Positions 7,538 to 19,900 of a stretch of DNA of 64,000 bases are shown piece after piece. The stretch's first letter is position 1; every line of letters starts with the position of its first letter. Both the position numbers and the translations under genes were made by a program. The DNA comes from an uncultured Lachnospiraceae bacterium (GTDB taxonomy: Bacteria > Bacillota > Clostridia > Lachnospirales > Lachnospiraceae), in NCBI GenBank assembly GCA_934432595.1, contig CAKRYR010000010.1, positions 22,837-86,836 of the forward strand. The letters run 5' to 3'. Under the pieces are notes generated by a model. The model was not told the origin of the DNA. It ran no database searches and saw nothing but the letters and a program-made list of their open reading frames with translations.

Positions 7538-9886
7538 TTATAGAGCGCTCCATATCTCAGTTGCATAGTCATGGATTGTTCTATCACTTGAGAACTTACC
7601 AGCATTGCAAGTGTTGATAAAGCATTTTCTTCTGAACTCTACTGTATTAGAGTAATCCTTATTTACACGCAATTTTGCGTCACAATATGGAATAAAATCT
7701 AATAACAAGTAATAGTTATCAGCCTTATGCCAATGAGCACCCTCTAACAATGAAGTGTATAATTCTTTGAACATTCCTGTTCCTTCATCATCAAAAGTAC
7801 CATCAATTAAAGTATCTACTACTCTCTTAATTCTTGGCTCCTTATTATAAATTTCTTCTGCAGAGTATGTGTCTGCTATTTTTTCGATGTCTTCAACCCT
7901 TGCACCAAAGATGTAGTTGTTTTCTTCGCCAGCTTGTTCAACGATTTCAACATTTGCTCCATCATATGTTCCAAGTGTTACTGCACCATTCAACATAAAT
8001 TTCATGTTACCAGTACCTGAAGCCTCTGTACCAGCTGTAGAAATTTGTTCTGAAACGTCAGCTGCTGGAGTAATCTTCTCAGCATATGAAACATTATAAT
8101 TTGATACAAATACTACTTGAAGTAAATCTTTAACTTCATCATCATTACTAATCATCTTAGCAATTTCATTGATGAATTTGATTATACCTTTAGCTCTAAA
8201 ATATCCAGGAGCAGCTTTTGCACCAAATATAAATGCTGTAGGATTAAATTCATCTTTATTAATTCTTCCATCTTTCAAACCAAAATATATATCAAGGATT
8301 GAGAATGCATTAAGTAATTGACGTTTGTACTCATGTAATCTCTTAACCTGGATATCAAATATAAAGTCAGGGTTAACTGTGATACCCTCTTTCTTGTAGA
8401 TGTAGTCTGCTAACTGACGTTTCTTAATCTTCTTAATCTCGTCAAATTCTTTAATAACCGCATCATCATTTGCATATTTCTCTAAATCTTTTAACTTATC
8501 AAGATTTGTTACCCACTCATTACCAATCTTGTCATTGATAAATCCTGATAATTCCTGGTTAGCAAGTGCTAGCCAACGACGTTGAGTAATACCATTTGTC
8601 TTGTTGTTGAAACGCTCTGGGTATATCTTATACCATTCATTAAGCGCATCATTTTTAAGTATCTCTGTATGAATCCAAGCAACACCATTAGTAGAATGAC
8701 TTGCATATATAGCCATACGAGCCATATGAATTGTATTATGCTCGTCTATAATTAGATATCGTGCTTGTTCTTCTTCATCCTTAATACCTAAGCTCTTTAA
8801 TTCTTTGATTAAAGCCTTGTTAATTAATACAACATATTTATATACATTAGGGATAACTGATTTAAATAAAGTTACTCCCCATTTTTCAAGAGCTTCTGCC
8901 ATAACTGTATGATTAGTATATGCAAATGTCTCTTTAGCAATCTTAAGTGCTTTAGTAAATGTCATACCTTCTTCTTCTATCATTAATCTAATGAATTCTG
9001 GAATAGCTACAACTGGGTGAGTATCATTCAATTGAATAGCATACTCTGCTGAGAATTTACTAAAGTCTGTTCCATATTTTTCTTTATATCTTCTGATCAT
9101 ATCTTGTAAAGATGCACTTGAGAAGAAATATTGTTGTTTTAATCTCAATTGTTTACCTGCATCTGTATCATCATTTGGATATAATACATTTGTAATAGCC
9201 TCTGCATCATTTTTTTCTTTAACAGCTTTATCATATTTTTGTTCATTAAATAACTTAAAGTTAAATCCTTCAATTGGTTCTGCTTGCCATAAACGTAAAG
9301 TATTTATAGTCTTTGCGCCATAACCAATAACTGGTGTATCATAAGGTACAGCATATACTGATTGACCTTTGAAATTAATCTTAACCTTTTCATCTTCTCT
9401 TCTAACTGACCATGGATCTCCACATTTTAGCCAATCATCAGCAACTTCCTTTTGGAAACCATTTTCAAAATATTGTTTAAATAAACCATATTTATAACGA
9501 AGTCCATATCCGTTAAGTGTAACATTAATTGTTGCACCTGAATCTAAGAAACATGCTGCAAGACGTCCAAGTCCACCATTACCTAAAGCTGCATCTTCTA
9601 TATCTTCAAATACTCTTATGTCAATACCATTTTCTGTCATTAATTCATTGAATTGATTAAGTAATCCTAGATTTAAAAGGTTACTATATACTAATCTACC
9701 AATTAAGAACTCGGCTGAAAGATAAGCTACCTTCTTACCTTCCGCATCTAGTCCACCTCTACCTGATATTGTACTCATTGCTGCTTTTGATACAGCATTA
9801 TATAATTCATATTTGTTAGCACTCTTTACTGTTTTACCATAATCTAAATCTAATATTTGTTCTACATTTTTCTTAAAATCAGCCAC
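7538..9886 (-). CDS. glgP: Glycogen/maltodextrin phosphorylase (GT35)
   Basis: 782 residues. Cytoplasmic alpha-glucan phosphorylase that releases glucose-1-phosphate from maltodextrin or glycogen by phosphorolysis. The pyridoxal-phosphate site is TGNMKFMLNGA with Lys629 as the Schiff-base lysine; other hallmarks are ALGNGGLGRLAACFLDS, NDTHPVVAIPE, RRWLALANQ and KRLHEYKRQLLN. Length is close to bacterial GlgP/MalP. The start is GTG at 9886, supported by AAGGAGG at proper spacing; no nearby ATG has an SD. Operon context (MalQ upstream, MalEFG downstream) points to breakdown of imported maltodextrin rather than stored glycogen; no glgBCDA genes are nearby. Confidence 0.95.
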   Translation of the reverse strand: MADFKKNVEQILDLDYGKTVKSANKYELYNAVSKAAMSTISGRGGLDAEGKKVAYLSAEFLIGRLVYSNLLNLGLLNQFNELMTENGIDIRVFEDIEDAALGNGGLGRLAACFLDSGATINVTLNGYGLRYKYGLFKQYFENGFQKEVADDWLKCGDPWSVRREDEKVKINFKGQSVYAVPYDTPVIGYGAKTINTLRLWQAEPIEGFNFKLFNEQKYDKAVKEKNDAEAITNVLYPNDDTDAGKQLRLKQQYFFSSASLQDMIRRYKEKYGTDFSKFSAEYAIQLNDTHPVVAIPEFIRLMIEEEGMTFTKALKIAKETFAYTNHTVMAEALEKWGVTLFKSVIPNVYKYVVLINKALIKELKSLGIKDEEEQARYLIIDEHNTIHMARMAIYASHSTNGVAWIHTEILKNDALNEWYKIYPERFNNKTNGITQRRWLALANQELSGFINDKIGNEWVTNLDKLKDLEKYANDDAVIKEFDEIKKIKKRQLADYIYKKEGITVNPDFIFDIQVKRLHEYKRQLLNAFSILDIYFGLKDGRINKDEFNPTAFIFGAKAAPGYFRAKGIIKFINEIAKMISNDDEVKDLLQVVFVSNYNVSYAEKITPAADVSEQISTAGTEASGTGNMKFMLNGAVTLGTYDGANVEIVEQAGEENNYIFGARVEDIEKIADTYSAEEIYNKEPRIKRVVDTLIDGTFDDEGTGMFKELYTSLLEGAHWHKADNYYLLLDFIPYCDAKLRVNKDYSNTVEFRRKCFINTCNAGKFSSDRTIHDYATEIWSAL

Positions 9887-10017
9887 GTAAAATCCTCCTT
9901 TTATCTTACAAATCGTTTTTTTACATTTTTAATATAAAACTAATTTTATATTTCAAATTTTAAAATAATAATTTATTCCAATACATTATAACTTTTTACA
10001 CCCATATGAATAATTAT

Positions 10018-11556
10018 CTATTCATCTATTTCTTCATTACTTTCTTCGATTTCACATCTTCCATATATACATGTATATGATTCTAATTTTCGAATGTGTT
10101 CCTCTCTGAAAGAATCTGTTCTCATTCTCCATTGCCAGTTACCTCCCAATTCAGAAGGAGTGTTCATCCTAGCACTATTATCTAACATTAAAATATCTTG
10201 CATTTGAAATATTGCCACATTCAAGTTGCAACCATACGCTAAACGAACAATACCATCAGCCAACTCCCATATGTTGGACACATTAAGATATTCATAAGCG
10301 TACTTCAATTCTTCGGGTTTTTTAGAACCAAAGAATCCTATCAATGTTTCATTATCATGAGTACCACCATATACTACTTGATTACAATTAGTATAATTAT
10401 GTGGCAGATATTCGCTATTGCAACCTACATCAAATGCAAATTCTAATATCTTCATTCCAGGATATCCTGTTTTCTCCATTAACTTCTGAACTGCTGGAAC
10501 AACAATGCCTAAGTCCTCAGCAATAATTTGCTTATCGCCCATTGCCTTATCAATAACATCTGTTAATTTCTTGCCTGGACCCTTTTTGTAAACTCCATTT
10601 TCTGCGGTTTCACACTCTACAGGAATTGAAAAATATCTTACCACTCCAATAAAATGGTCAATCCTAGTAACATCATATAGCTTAGCCGAAGATTCCATTC
10701 TCTTATACCACCAAGCAAAGTTGTCTTCTTCCATCTTTGCCCAATCATACAAAGGATTTCCCCATCTCTGTCCAGTTGCTGAAAATGCATCTGGTGGTAC
10801 ACCTGCTATGTTAATTGGTCTCTTTCTCTCATCTAATTCAAATAAATCACTGTGAGCCCATACATCTGCACTATCTAATGCAACATATAAAGGTACATCA
10901 CCTATTATCTTGATTTCATTATCATTAGCATATTTCTTTAACTTATTCCATTGTTCATAGAACTTAAATTGGCAGAATTTCCAGAAGTCAACCTCTGTCT
11001 TAAGCATTCTACTATAATGTGCTACTGTCTTTTCTTCTCTGAAACGAATATCCTCATCCCATTTCAACCACTCAACATTATCAAAGTGTTCCTTTATAGC
11101 CATATACAAGCTATAATCTTCAAGCCAAAATTGATTCTCTTCACAGAATTCCTTATAAGCTTTAGTTCTCTTATGAGTACTTCTTGCAAAAGCTTTCTTT
11201 AATACTATGAAGCGGGAATTGTATATCTTCTCATAATCTACACAAGAAGGATCATTTCCCCAATCAAATGCGTTAATCTCGTCATAACTAAGTAAGCCTT
11301 CTTCTACTAAAATCTCCAGATCAATAAAGTATGGATTACCTGCAAAAGCCGAAAACGACTGATAAGGACTGTCCCCAAAGCTTGTAGGTCCTATCGGTAA
11401 CACTTGCCAATACTTTTGTCTAGCTTTGACCAATTGGTCAATGAACTTGTAACCTTCTCTACCAAAGGTTCCGATTCCATAGGAAGATGGCAGACTACTT
11501 ATTGGTAATAAAATACCTGCTCCTCTTTCTAATTCATTCTTGTTCTTCTTAGCCAT
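10018..11556 (-). CDS. malQ: 4-alpha-glucanotransferase (amylomaltase, GH77)
   Basis: About 512 residues. Cytoplasmic enzyme that transfers glucan segments between maltodextrins and frees glucose, giving longer chains for GlgP. GH77 motifs are clear: ERGAGILLPISSLPSSYGIG at the start of the barrel, nucleophile Asp in VTRIDHFIGV, IAEDLGIVVP with the acid/base Glu, and GGTHDNETLIGF. The C-terminus continues past the family end with an acidic tail EIEESNEEIDE. Start choice is unsure: ATG at 11556 and an in-frame GTG at 11568 both have weak SDs; ATG is listed. First gene of the maltodextrin operon, behind a good promoter and divergent from the LacI-type regulator. Confidence 0.93.
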   Translation of the reverse strand: MAKKNKNELERGAGILLPISSLPSSYGIGTFGREGYKFIDQLVKARQKYWQVLPIGPTSFGDSPYQSFSAFAGNPYFIDLEILVEEGLLSYDEINAFDWGNDPSCVDYEKIYNSRFIVLKKAFARSTHKRTKAYKEFCEENQFWLEDYSLYMAIKEHFDNVEWLKWDEDIRFREEKTVAHYSRMLKTEVDFWKFCQFKFYEQWNKLKKYANDNEIKIIGDVPLYVALDSADVWAHSDLFELDERKRPINIAGVPPDAFSATGQRWGNPLYDWAKMEEDNFAWWYKRMESSAKLYDVTRIDHFIGVVRYFSIPVECETAENGVYKKGPGKKLTDVIDKAMGDKQIIAEDLGIVVPAVQKLMEKTGYPGMKILEFAFDVGCNSEYLPHNYTNCNQVVYGGTHDNETLIGFFGSKKPEELKYAYEYLNVSNIWELADGIVRLAYGCNLNVAIFQMQDILMLDNSARMNTPSELGGNWQWRMRTDSFREEHIRKLESYTCIYGRCEIEESNEEIDE

Positions 11557-11610
11557 GTCACTTTTCACTTTCTAATATAATACTGACTTAATAAACTTAA
11601 GCCATAATAT

Positions 11611-11639
11611 AAGATACCAAAAAAGTACGTTATTGTCAA
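11611..11639 (-). promoter_or_regulatory. Promoter of malQ operon
   Basis: TTGACA (11634-11639) and TATCTT (11611-11616) on the minus strand, 17-base spacer. The -35 box lies inside the palindrome TATTGTCAATA (11631-11641), a possible regulator contact. The rest of the 11557-11916 intergenic region is T-rich with no further gene. Confidence 0.65.
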
Positions 11640-11830
11640 TAATATCTTACTATATTGTTGGGTATTTTTCATATTTTTATTTGATATTTTTTTAAATCTT
11701 TGTACAATATTACAAATTTATATTTTTTGATTTATTTTTCAACTACAATTTCTATATTTTTCACCATGTTTTTTTTTTGAATTTTGTATAAATAAAATAA
11801 TCGTTACCACCTTTTTCCATTCCCCAATAT

Positions 11831-11858
11831 TTACATATTCTCCCATTTAAGGTATACT
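11831..11858 (+). promoter_or_regulatory. Promoter of the lacI-type gene
   Basis: TTACAT (11831-11836), 16-base spacer, TATACT (11853-11858). The leader to the ATG would be about 50 nt and contains the palindrome at 11878-11901. Confidence 0.5.
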
Positions 11859-11877
11859 ATATATGTTAGGTTAAGAT

Positions 11878-11901
11878 AAAAGTGTCGTTTGTGACATTTT
11901 T
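11878..11901. promoter_or_regulatory. Palindrome in lacI leader, candidate operator
   Basis: Inverted repeat AAAAGTGTC / GACATTTTT around a six-base centre, one mismatch, just downstream of the lacI-type promoter. Its position suits an autoregulatory operator or an mRNA hairpin ahead of the SD. The same half-sites were not seen at the malQ promoter, so a shared operator is not supported. Confidence 0.4.
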
Positions 11902-11916
11902 GCTTGGAGGTTTAAA

Positions 11917-12912
11917 ATGGCAACAATTAAAGATATTGCAAACAAACTCGGCGTATCTGTAAGCACCGTATCTAAAGGACTTAACGGAGCTCATGATATT
12001 AGCGATGAAATGAGAAAACAAGTTCTAGATACTGCTATAGAGTTAGGATATGCTTCTAAAAAAATTAAATCACGCAAAAATCATAAGTTGTGTATTTTAA
12101 TAGATGGAATGGAACACAGTACCCCTGACCAATTTGGATATGACATTATTCTTGGTTTCAAACAAGCTGCTGCCAACTCAGATTGGAACATTGATGTCAT
12201 TGAAGTAGATACAGCATTAAAAAATTCAGATACATATGATTCATATATTGTAAAAAAGAATTATCAAGGTGCTTTTTTACTTGGATTTAATATGCATGAC
12301 AGTTGGATTCAACAATTATCTACAACAATTATACCAACTGTTACTATTGATAATTATGTAGAAAACAATCCAAAAGTAGGGACAGTTGGCACAGACAGTT
12401 TTGAAGGAATAGCTGCTGCTATAGAGCATTTAGTAAGTCTTGGTCATAAACGAATAGCTTTTTTAAATGGAGATAAGAATTCCCAAGTATCAAGAGATAG
12501 AAATAAAGCTTTTGAATATTATCTTTCAAAACATAATATTAAAGTAATTCCTGAATTAATTAGATATGGATATTATGTTGTAGATAGTGCTAGAGATCAT
12601 ATTCCAATCTTTATTGAACATCATGCCACTGCAATAGTATGTGCATCTGACATGATTGCTTCAAGTGTAATTAGTGAATTAAAACGTTTAAATATACGGG
12701 TTCCAGAAGATATTAGTGTTATTGGATTTGATGATCTACCAATCGCAACAAGATTATCTCCAAAACTAACTACCATACGCCAAGATAGAAAAAATATTGG
12801 AAAAAGTGCCTATTTATTATTAGATGGTTTGATTAATGATGTTGCTATAAGTAAAATGATGCTTAGAGCAACCTTTATAGAAAGAGAATCCACTGGTATA
12901 TGTAAAGAATAA
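11917..12912 (+). CDS. LacI-family transcriptional regulator (MalR-like by context)
   Basis: 331 residues. DNA-binding regulator: N-terminal LacI helix-turn-helix IKDIANKLGVSVSTVSKGLN with the hinge region to about residue 60, then a periplasmic-binding-protein-like sugar domain (DSFEGIAAAIEHLVSLGHKRI, VPEDISVIGFDDLPIA). GGAGG upstream of the ATG gives a clear start. It is divergent from malQ and the only sugar regulator near the maltodextrin genes, so control of that operon is the natural inference; it is not CcpA by its local sequence as far as I can judge. Effector unknown, probably a maltodextrin. It shares a terminator with tatD. Confidence 0.85.
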   Translation: MATIKDIANKLGVSVSTVSKGLNGAHDISDEMRKQVLDTAIELGYASKKIKSRKNHKLCILIDGMEHSTPDQFGYDIILGFKQAAANSDWNIDVIEVDTALKNSDTYDSYIVKKNYQGAFLLGFNMHDSWIQQLSTTIIPTVTIDNYVENNPKVGTVGTDSFEGIAAAIEHLVSLGHKRIAFLNGDKNSQVSRDRNKAFEYYLSKHNIKVIPELIRYGYYVVDSARDHIPIFIEHHATAIVCASDMIASSVISELKRLNIRVPEDISVIGFDDLPIATRLSPKLTTIRQDRKNIGKSAYLLLDGLINDVAISKMMLRATFIERESTGICKE

Positions 12913-12948
12913 AATATAAAGAGTTCCTTGGGTCTCTTTATATTTTAT
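12909..12948. terminator. Bidirectional terminator lacI/tatD
   Basis: Perfect 15-bp arms (12909-12923 and 12934-12948) with a 10-base loop. The stop codons of both convergent genes lie inside the stem. Confidence 0.85.
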
Positions 12949-13708
12949 ACATTATCTTAGCATTATTACATGTAGTCTCTATAACCTTTTCTCTCTCAAT
13001 TCCCTTTATATTAGCGATTGCATCTATCACATATTTCAATCTAGTAGAATCATTTCTCTTCCCCCTATATGGCTCTGGTGACAAATAAGGGCAGTCTGTC
13101 TCTAACAATATATTCTCTAAAGGTGTAAACTCTACAACCTCTTTCAATTTCTTAGCATTTTTAAACGTTGCTACTCCACCAACTCCTATATAATATCCCA
13201 TATTAAGATATTCTCTTGCCATTTCTACACCATATGAAAAACAATGAATTACTCCACCAACTTCTTCAGCTTTAGTATACTTTACTATATCTAATGTATC
13301 CTTAGCTGCCTCTCTACTATGATATATTATAGGCATTTTTTCTTCTTTTGCCATATATATTTGACGTTCAAACCATTTTTTCTGTATATGCCTATCTGGC
13401 TCATCCCAGTAATAGTCTAAACCTATTTCTCCTAAAGCAACTACTCTATCATTTCTAAGCATTTCCCTTAAAATTTCTATATTTTCTTCATTAAGTTCTG
13501 CTGTATCGCTTGGATGTACGCCAACTGCTCCATACATAAAATCATATTTATCTATTAACTCAATAGTCTGCCTACTTGTTTTTAAGCTTGATCCTACATT
13601 TACAATATATTCTATTTCATTTTTTCTCATAGATTTTAATAGTTCATCTCTATCTTCATCAAATGCTTCATCATCATAATGTGCATGTGTATCAAATATC
13701 ATATACAT
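12938..13708 (-). CDS. tatD: TatD-family metal-dependent hydrolase (DNase)
   Basis: 256 residues. TatD-type TIM-barrel nuclease, cytoplasmic, with roles in DNA repair/turnover in characterised members. Metal ligands are visible: DTHAHYDD at the N-terminus, GEIGLDYYW, YHSREA, HCFS and the C-terminal ETDCPYLSPEPYRG. Length is normal for the family. ATG at 13708 has AAAGG seven bases upstream; a second ATG two codons later is possible. It stands alone, convergent with the lacI-type gene; its upstream neighbour is the giant surface protein, isolated by a terminator. Confidence 0.93.
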   Translation of the reverse strand: MYMIFDTHAHYDDEAFDEDRDELLKSMRKNEIEYIVNVGSSLKTSRQTIELIDKYDFMYGAVGVHPSDTAELNEENIEILREMLRNDRVVALGEIGLDYYWDEPDRHIQKKWFERQIYMAKEEKMPIIYHSREAAKDTLDIVKYTKAEEVGGVIHCFSYGVEMAREYLNMGYYIGVGGVATFKNAKKLKEVVEFTPLENILLETDCPYLSPEPYRGKRNDSTRLKYVIDAIANIKGIEREKVIETTCNNAKIMYKI

Positions 13709-13857
13709 TAACCAACCTTTCTATTTCATCACCAAGCAGTAAATACTTGGTTCTATCTAAACCGTTAAAATTATATCACATAATATATTAATATAAAAGA
13801 GTCCCTTTCCACCTTGACCCATACGAATCTGGAAGCATTTTCCTTATTAAATAAGAA

Positions 13858-13893
13858 AAAGGGTTAAAGTACCTACTAATACTTTAACCCTTT
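13858..13893 (-). terminator. Terminator of the giant Cna-B gene
   Basis: Perfect 14-bp arms (13858-13871, 13880-13893), loop of eight, followed on the minus strand by a T-rich run. It lies 31 bases after the stop codon. Confidence 0.9.
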
Positions 13894-13923
13894 ATTCCTA
13901 TTAAATAATAATTATATGTTACC

Positions 13924-16900
13924 TTAGTTACGAGGGAATGCTGTTCTTCTTACAATATATACTGCTTCTGTGTCATCTTTTCTAGGCATATGCGAGTATA
14001 AATACAACATCTTGCTTCCTGTCTCACAATCTTTTATAAGCTCACTATCAATATACATTGTATAATATACATTTTCTTTCAAGTTATACTTATTATTAAC
14101 AGCTTGTACCCTTTCTCCATCTGGACCATAGATCTTAATATACTTACTATCTACATAACTAGATGTATCCTTTACATTTTTTGATGTTGTTACTGCAAAA
14201 TCTAATAATCCTAAGTTTGTCTTATCTATGTAGAATCTTATCGGTTCACCTAATCTAACATCATATCTGTTTGTATCGTATGCATAGAATATTTTACATA
14301 TGATATTTCCTAATTCATCTACATAATCTTCACCATTTTCAATATATATATCATTCTTAGGTATCCTTAAGTTTTCGAATATAATTGATGGTACATCTGA
14401 ATTATCAACTTTAATAAATATATCATATGCTTCTTGCAATTCTGCACTTGGTGTATTACCATTTTCATCTGTTAAGACTATATTATAATTCTCATCAATT
14501 TTAAAGTATACTTCTTGCGGTTGATATTCATATGCAGCTGGAACATTAGTCTGTTTTAGCTTATAAATATTCGACGGTGTGTCCTTTACTGTTGGAAGTA
14601 TATTTTCTCTAATAAACCATTCGAGTGATGTTATTTTACAACTTCTTGTCTCTACATCTGTAACCTCCGAACCATCGTTAGTCGCAAATTTACCTGTAAG
14701 CTCAAAGGTTGAACCATTTATCGGTTTAACAAAATCCTCATCAACATTTATTATCTTAATATCAATAGACTCGTCTACCATCTTTACAACCTTGTCACCT
14801 AAAATTGTTCCTTTTGAATTCTTAACATTACCACATTGGTCTATAGAGAATACAACATCTGAAGTATACTTATATCCATATGGAGCATCTGTTTCAATTA
14901 TTCTATAGCTTCCAACTGGTAATCCGTATACAGTTACATTAGGCTTCAAATCTTTTACTCGTAAAGAAATATCATCAGTAATAACATTCCAGAAGGATTG
15001 TGTTATGCTATCCTTATCATTACTTACAATCTTAAATGAGCCTCCTTTTAATTGTTTATTATTAAGACCTAGTTTCTTAAAGTCAAATCTTGTCTTAATA
15101 TTAGGTAATACATTATTTGTCATAACCTTACCATTATATTGTATATAAATATTCTCATTTAAATGAGTCGTATCATTTACAGTAGATGCATTTACTACAA
15201 ATGAGTATTCACTTGTTGGAAGTGCATATCCTGGTAAAGCTTTTACTTCTTTTAATGTATATTTACCCCAAGGTAATTTACTAATATGTACATTGCCTTT
15301 CTCTCTATTCTTACCTGTAGATGATACTGTCAATGTTCCTGAAGTCGAACATACATAATCATTACCTGTAATTATGTCTCCTACATACTTTTTAGCACCT
15401 GTTCCATCTTCATTAGCATATTTATATAACTCAAATTTTACACCATCAAGCATAGTCTTAGTTACATCATCTTGTTTACTAAATGATAATTCACCTAACT
15501 TACGTTTATTAACTAAACCATTTGCAGTAATTAGGCTACCCCATCCAGATTCTACACCAATTTCAGGTACTACAGCTGCCGCCGGTGTTAATGTAGGTTC
15601 TGATGCAGTTGTAAATCTATTAGCTTTATTTAATACACTTTTTGATTCATATATACCTCTACCTTCCACCGAGTTAGTGTTATTAATATTAACAGTCTGT
15701 CTGAGGTTTTCATTGTCAACATTAAATGCACATTCAAATGAATAGCCATCCTCATAATCAGGTTCTCCATATATATCTAATTTATCAACATAACCTCTAA
15801 CTGCTTTTGTTTCTACAAGTCTATAAAGACCTAACTTTTGAACTTCAAAACTAATATTTCCATTTTTATCTGCTGTCATATTCTCAACTGCAGTATCAAC
15901 ATATCCTTGTCTATTAAACTCTCTCTTATACAAAATAAACTTAGTTCCTTGAAGTCCCTTATTATTTACAGCATCATATTTCTTTAACTTAACTAGCAAA
16001 TTCAAAGTATTGGATAATGAGTAATCATACTCATGTGTTGCATCATCAAATGTAGGAATATCTGGTGTCTCTGTTACGAAATATCTTGGTGGTACGGCAC
16101 TTTGAACTACCTTATATTTTATCATAGTCTTACCATCATAAGTGTATTTTGGCATATTAATCAACGTTGCCTTCCATACATTTGCTGTACTTGTATCCCA
16201 CTTCAAATTATAGAAACTAGGGGATAATTTCACAAAACCTCTGCCATAGTCAGCATATACATCAATATTAAATTTCTTAGTCTGAGCTGTAGTAGGTCTA
16301 ACGTTATCATGATTATTATCATCATCCCAATTCATTGTTATATTAAGTGAAACTGTCCTTAATGTATTAGTAACTTCAGTATAATTATTATCCGTATATA
16401 CTGTTCCACCTTCTTCTAAATCAGCATTTAACATTGTATATGCTTTATTAATAGCTTGATCTACATTATTAACTTTAGTTTCAACTGCTCTATAATATAT
16501 ACGCTTATTATCTAGTGTATACTTAGGAATCTTTTGGTATATCATAGATGAAGTTGAAGCATTATCACGATTATTTACGTACATTTCTCGTTCTCTTAAC
16601 ACACCCTTATCATCTAACGAATCTTCCCAAGTTTCATCATCACCTATCTTTTGTTGTAGCTTAAATTTAGCTCTAAACTGTCTAATATTAGTAGGCAAAA
16701 CTCTATCATTATTAGACCATTTCTTTTTCATAGTATAGTCTAGTTGTTGTACATTGGTAAATGTGTACTTATCCATCTTACCAGGTTCTGCATCGGATGT
16801 AACAATATCTGTATGACACTTATACCATGCATTAGTAGTAATCTCATACAACTTATATGTTAAATCTTTACCGTTTTCATCATATGCTGGCATCTCCATC

Positions 16901-19900
16901 CATGATACAGCTGGACCGTCTTTTTTAATCCTCTTAGTAAGTTTACTTGGATAACTAGTATAGGAAACACCACCATTATTAGATTTTCTAAGTTCAATAT
17001 CTACTGCATAATAGCTAGCAGTATCATCTTTACACCATTTCTTTTCTGCCTCTACAAGATATACTCTATTCTTAGAATCATCCTTATTAGCAATTTCATT
17101 TGTAATCATCCTCAAGTCTAAATCCATATAATTTGCTTTACTATCAGCCGAACATGACCAAGCAGTTGTATCATATTTAGACACATCATCATAATTATGA
17201 TATGTTTTTCTTGCATATATTTTATAGCCAGATCCGCTATTAATTACACTAACATTTTGTGGATGCTTATAATAAGAATCTTGTACTGTACACAACACTG
17301 CTCTATAATGTAGAGCAACGCTAGTCTCCTCATCTGATTTCCCAATTCTTTCAAGTGGTAGTGAATCAAATTTCTTTTTCCATACAGTATTTCCATTAGC
17401 ATCTGTAGTAGCATTTGAACTATTAATTTCAAGCACAATAGGTTTGCCATCTATATCAGTAACTTGTGTCCACTTTGTACTCGCATCTGGATGTTTACCT
17501 TCAACCTGATCTGTTGCCTCAAGTTTAACATATACTTTTCCCAAACGAGTCTGATAATAATTCTTAACATCATCCCAATTAACATTAATAGTAATATCTG
17601 TTGTTCTCATACTATTAACTATCTCTGTCACATTATTATCATTACTATTTACACTCATAACATAGGCACCTATTTCATTAGATCCTTCTCTAAATGGAGT
17701 CTTACCTATATGAGTTTCTACACACTGATACTCTACTTCTTTCTTTGTATCAGGCGTATTATCGCCATCTGTATCAACCATAATTTTACTTGGTAAATTA
17801 ACAAATACATATCTCCAGGTATTATCTTTAGTATTAGCAACAACATTAACTTTATTAAGCACTTTTGTTACAACCTTACTTGGGTCTTTTGGATCCGCAA
17901 CATCTGCCCATTTGGCATCTTCTCCTTTAACCCTTCTCTGCAACTTCATAGTAACACTCTTCGGTCTAAATTTATACTTATTATCACCGTCAATCCAGTG
18001 TTTCTTAACCTCACAAGTTCCATTAAGAGAGTTAGTAATAGTCGTCATGTTAACAACTTTATTATCATATATTCCACTTGATACCTCACTATGATCTACA
18101 CAGTAATCTGAATCTTTAGCAAGGACTTCTTTAACAACATATATATATGGTTGTCCATTTGGTGCATATTGAGCTAAGTTATGAATCTCATAATACCACT
18201 CAACATTATTAGACTGCACGCTTCCCCAGCTAATATATCTTTTCTTATTCTTATCTAATCCCGTTGCATTTTCTTCTTCAAATGATACCTGATATCTAGC
18301 TATACCATTATTATATCCTGGCTCACTATTAGTATATCTGTATAATTCTAGGCTAATGCTTTCTGGTCTCAATTTATAGAAATTCTTATAATCATTCCAT
18401 GCCTTTATTCCTGTAACTGTATTCTTAGCCGCAGGATCATACTTATTAGTAATTTTTACTTTTGTAATGTTATCTTTTTCAGCCCCCGTTGTCCCTATGA
18501 TTTTCTTTACATCTTTAATGTATATACCTTGAGTACCATTAGCTTTAGTATTCTGATCACCTGTATAACTTACAGAATATCCATTTATCTTTTCTTCCTG
18601 TACATAATAATGGTATCTATCACCTCTAGGAGAATATATCAATAAGTCTTCAAATTTAACTTTATTATACTTACCTTGTATATCCTCTGGTTTTATTACC
18701 CTAGCTTCTACAAACTCCATTTTAGAAATATCTCTTGGTTCATCTTCCGTTGTCTTATCATGCACTACTCCAATATAGCGATAGAGATTAATTTTCACTT
18801 CAGGATACTGTACTTGACTTTGCTCCTCATCTGGCACATCACTCATATCCCACTTCTTAGTTACAACAATACTTCTTCTATTAGAATCAATATTAAATTC
18901 ATTAACAATCGAATTATTTACATATGAAACCTTGTATAATTCACCTTCTTCGCACTTACCTGCTGTAGATATATTCTCCTTGTTTTCTTGTAAATAATAT
19001 GTATATGCTCGTCCATAATCATCATATTTTTGTAATGGATTGCCAGCGTCGTCATCAACAAATTTATACTGTGTTGCACCACCTTTTAATTCAAAAGTAT
19101 TAATAAGATGTCCATTATCAGATGTTCCTGCCTCCTTTCTGTATAATTTTACAATAGGAACAGGCAAATCTGCCAACTCAAATCCTGCTATATTTTTCCA
19201 TATCTTCTCACCTTTAATCTCTATTGTATCATTTAATAGATTCACAATTTTACCATTAGCATACACTTTGTCAGTTGTAGTAGAATAAGGGTCTTTATTC
19301 TCATATGAAGTAATATACTTAAAGCCAGTATTACTTTCACTTGACTCTTTATCTGCATTATTTAATTTTTCTGTTACATAATATACATATTCCTTACCGA
19401 ATGCATCATACTTATCTAAGTTCTTAAAGGTTATCTTCCAATTATAGTCATTATCTTTTCCGGCCTCTTCCCAAACTTGATTAGCATATTCATCTATAGG
19501 AGTTGGTGCTGCAGGTCCAGCCGTATTGTTAACATAACGATATAAAGACAAATATATATCTGGTCTAGTGTTATTTCCAATAGCCTCATCTTTCCATTGT
19601 TGATATACTACAAAATCAATCTTAGACTTTAATTTACACAAACATGTATATTCAATACTGTCATTATGTTTTAAATTCTCCTTTCCATTATACTTTGTAT
19701 ACTTATAATTAATTGTTCCTGTATAATCTCCACCATCAGTTGAATACTTAATTTCCGTTGTTCCATCAGCTTTATATAATTTTGGCAATTCTTTAATAGT
19801 ATATTTATATAACAAACCATTCTCATCAAATTTTGGTTGGCGTTTAATAGTATATGTCCATGTACATATACCATTCTCATCCTCTACTGCAAAATTACTG

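Noticed and set aside
13924..14100. Sortase signal at the end of the giant Cna-B protein
   Set aside because: No LPxTG-like motif, hydrophobic helix or basic end in the last 100 residues, and a clean terminator follows the stop.
15374..15745. Plus-strand open frames inside the giant gene (for example 15374-15745 and 17464-17796)
   Set aside because: They are antisense shadows of the repeat protein with no SD and no family-like sequence.
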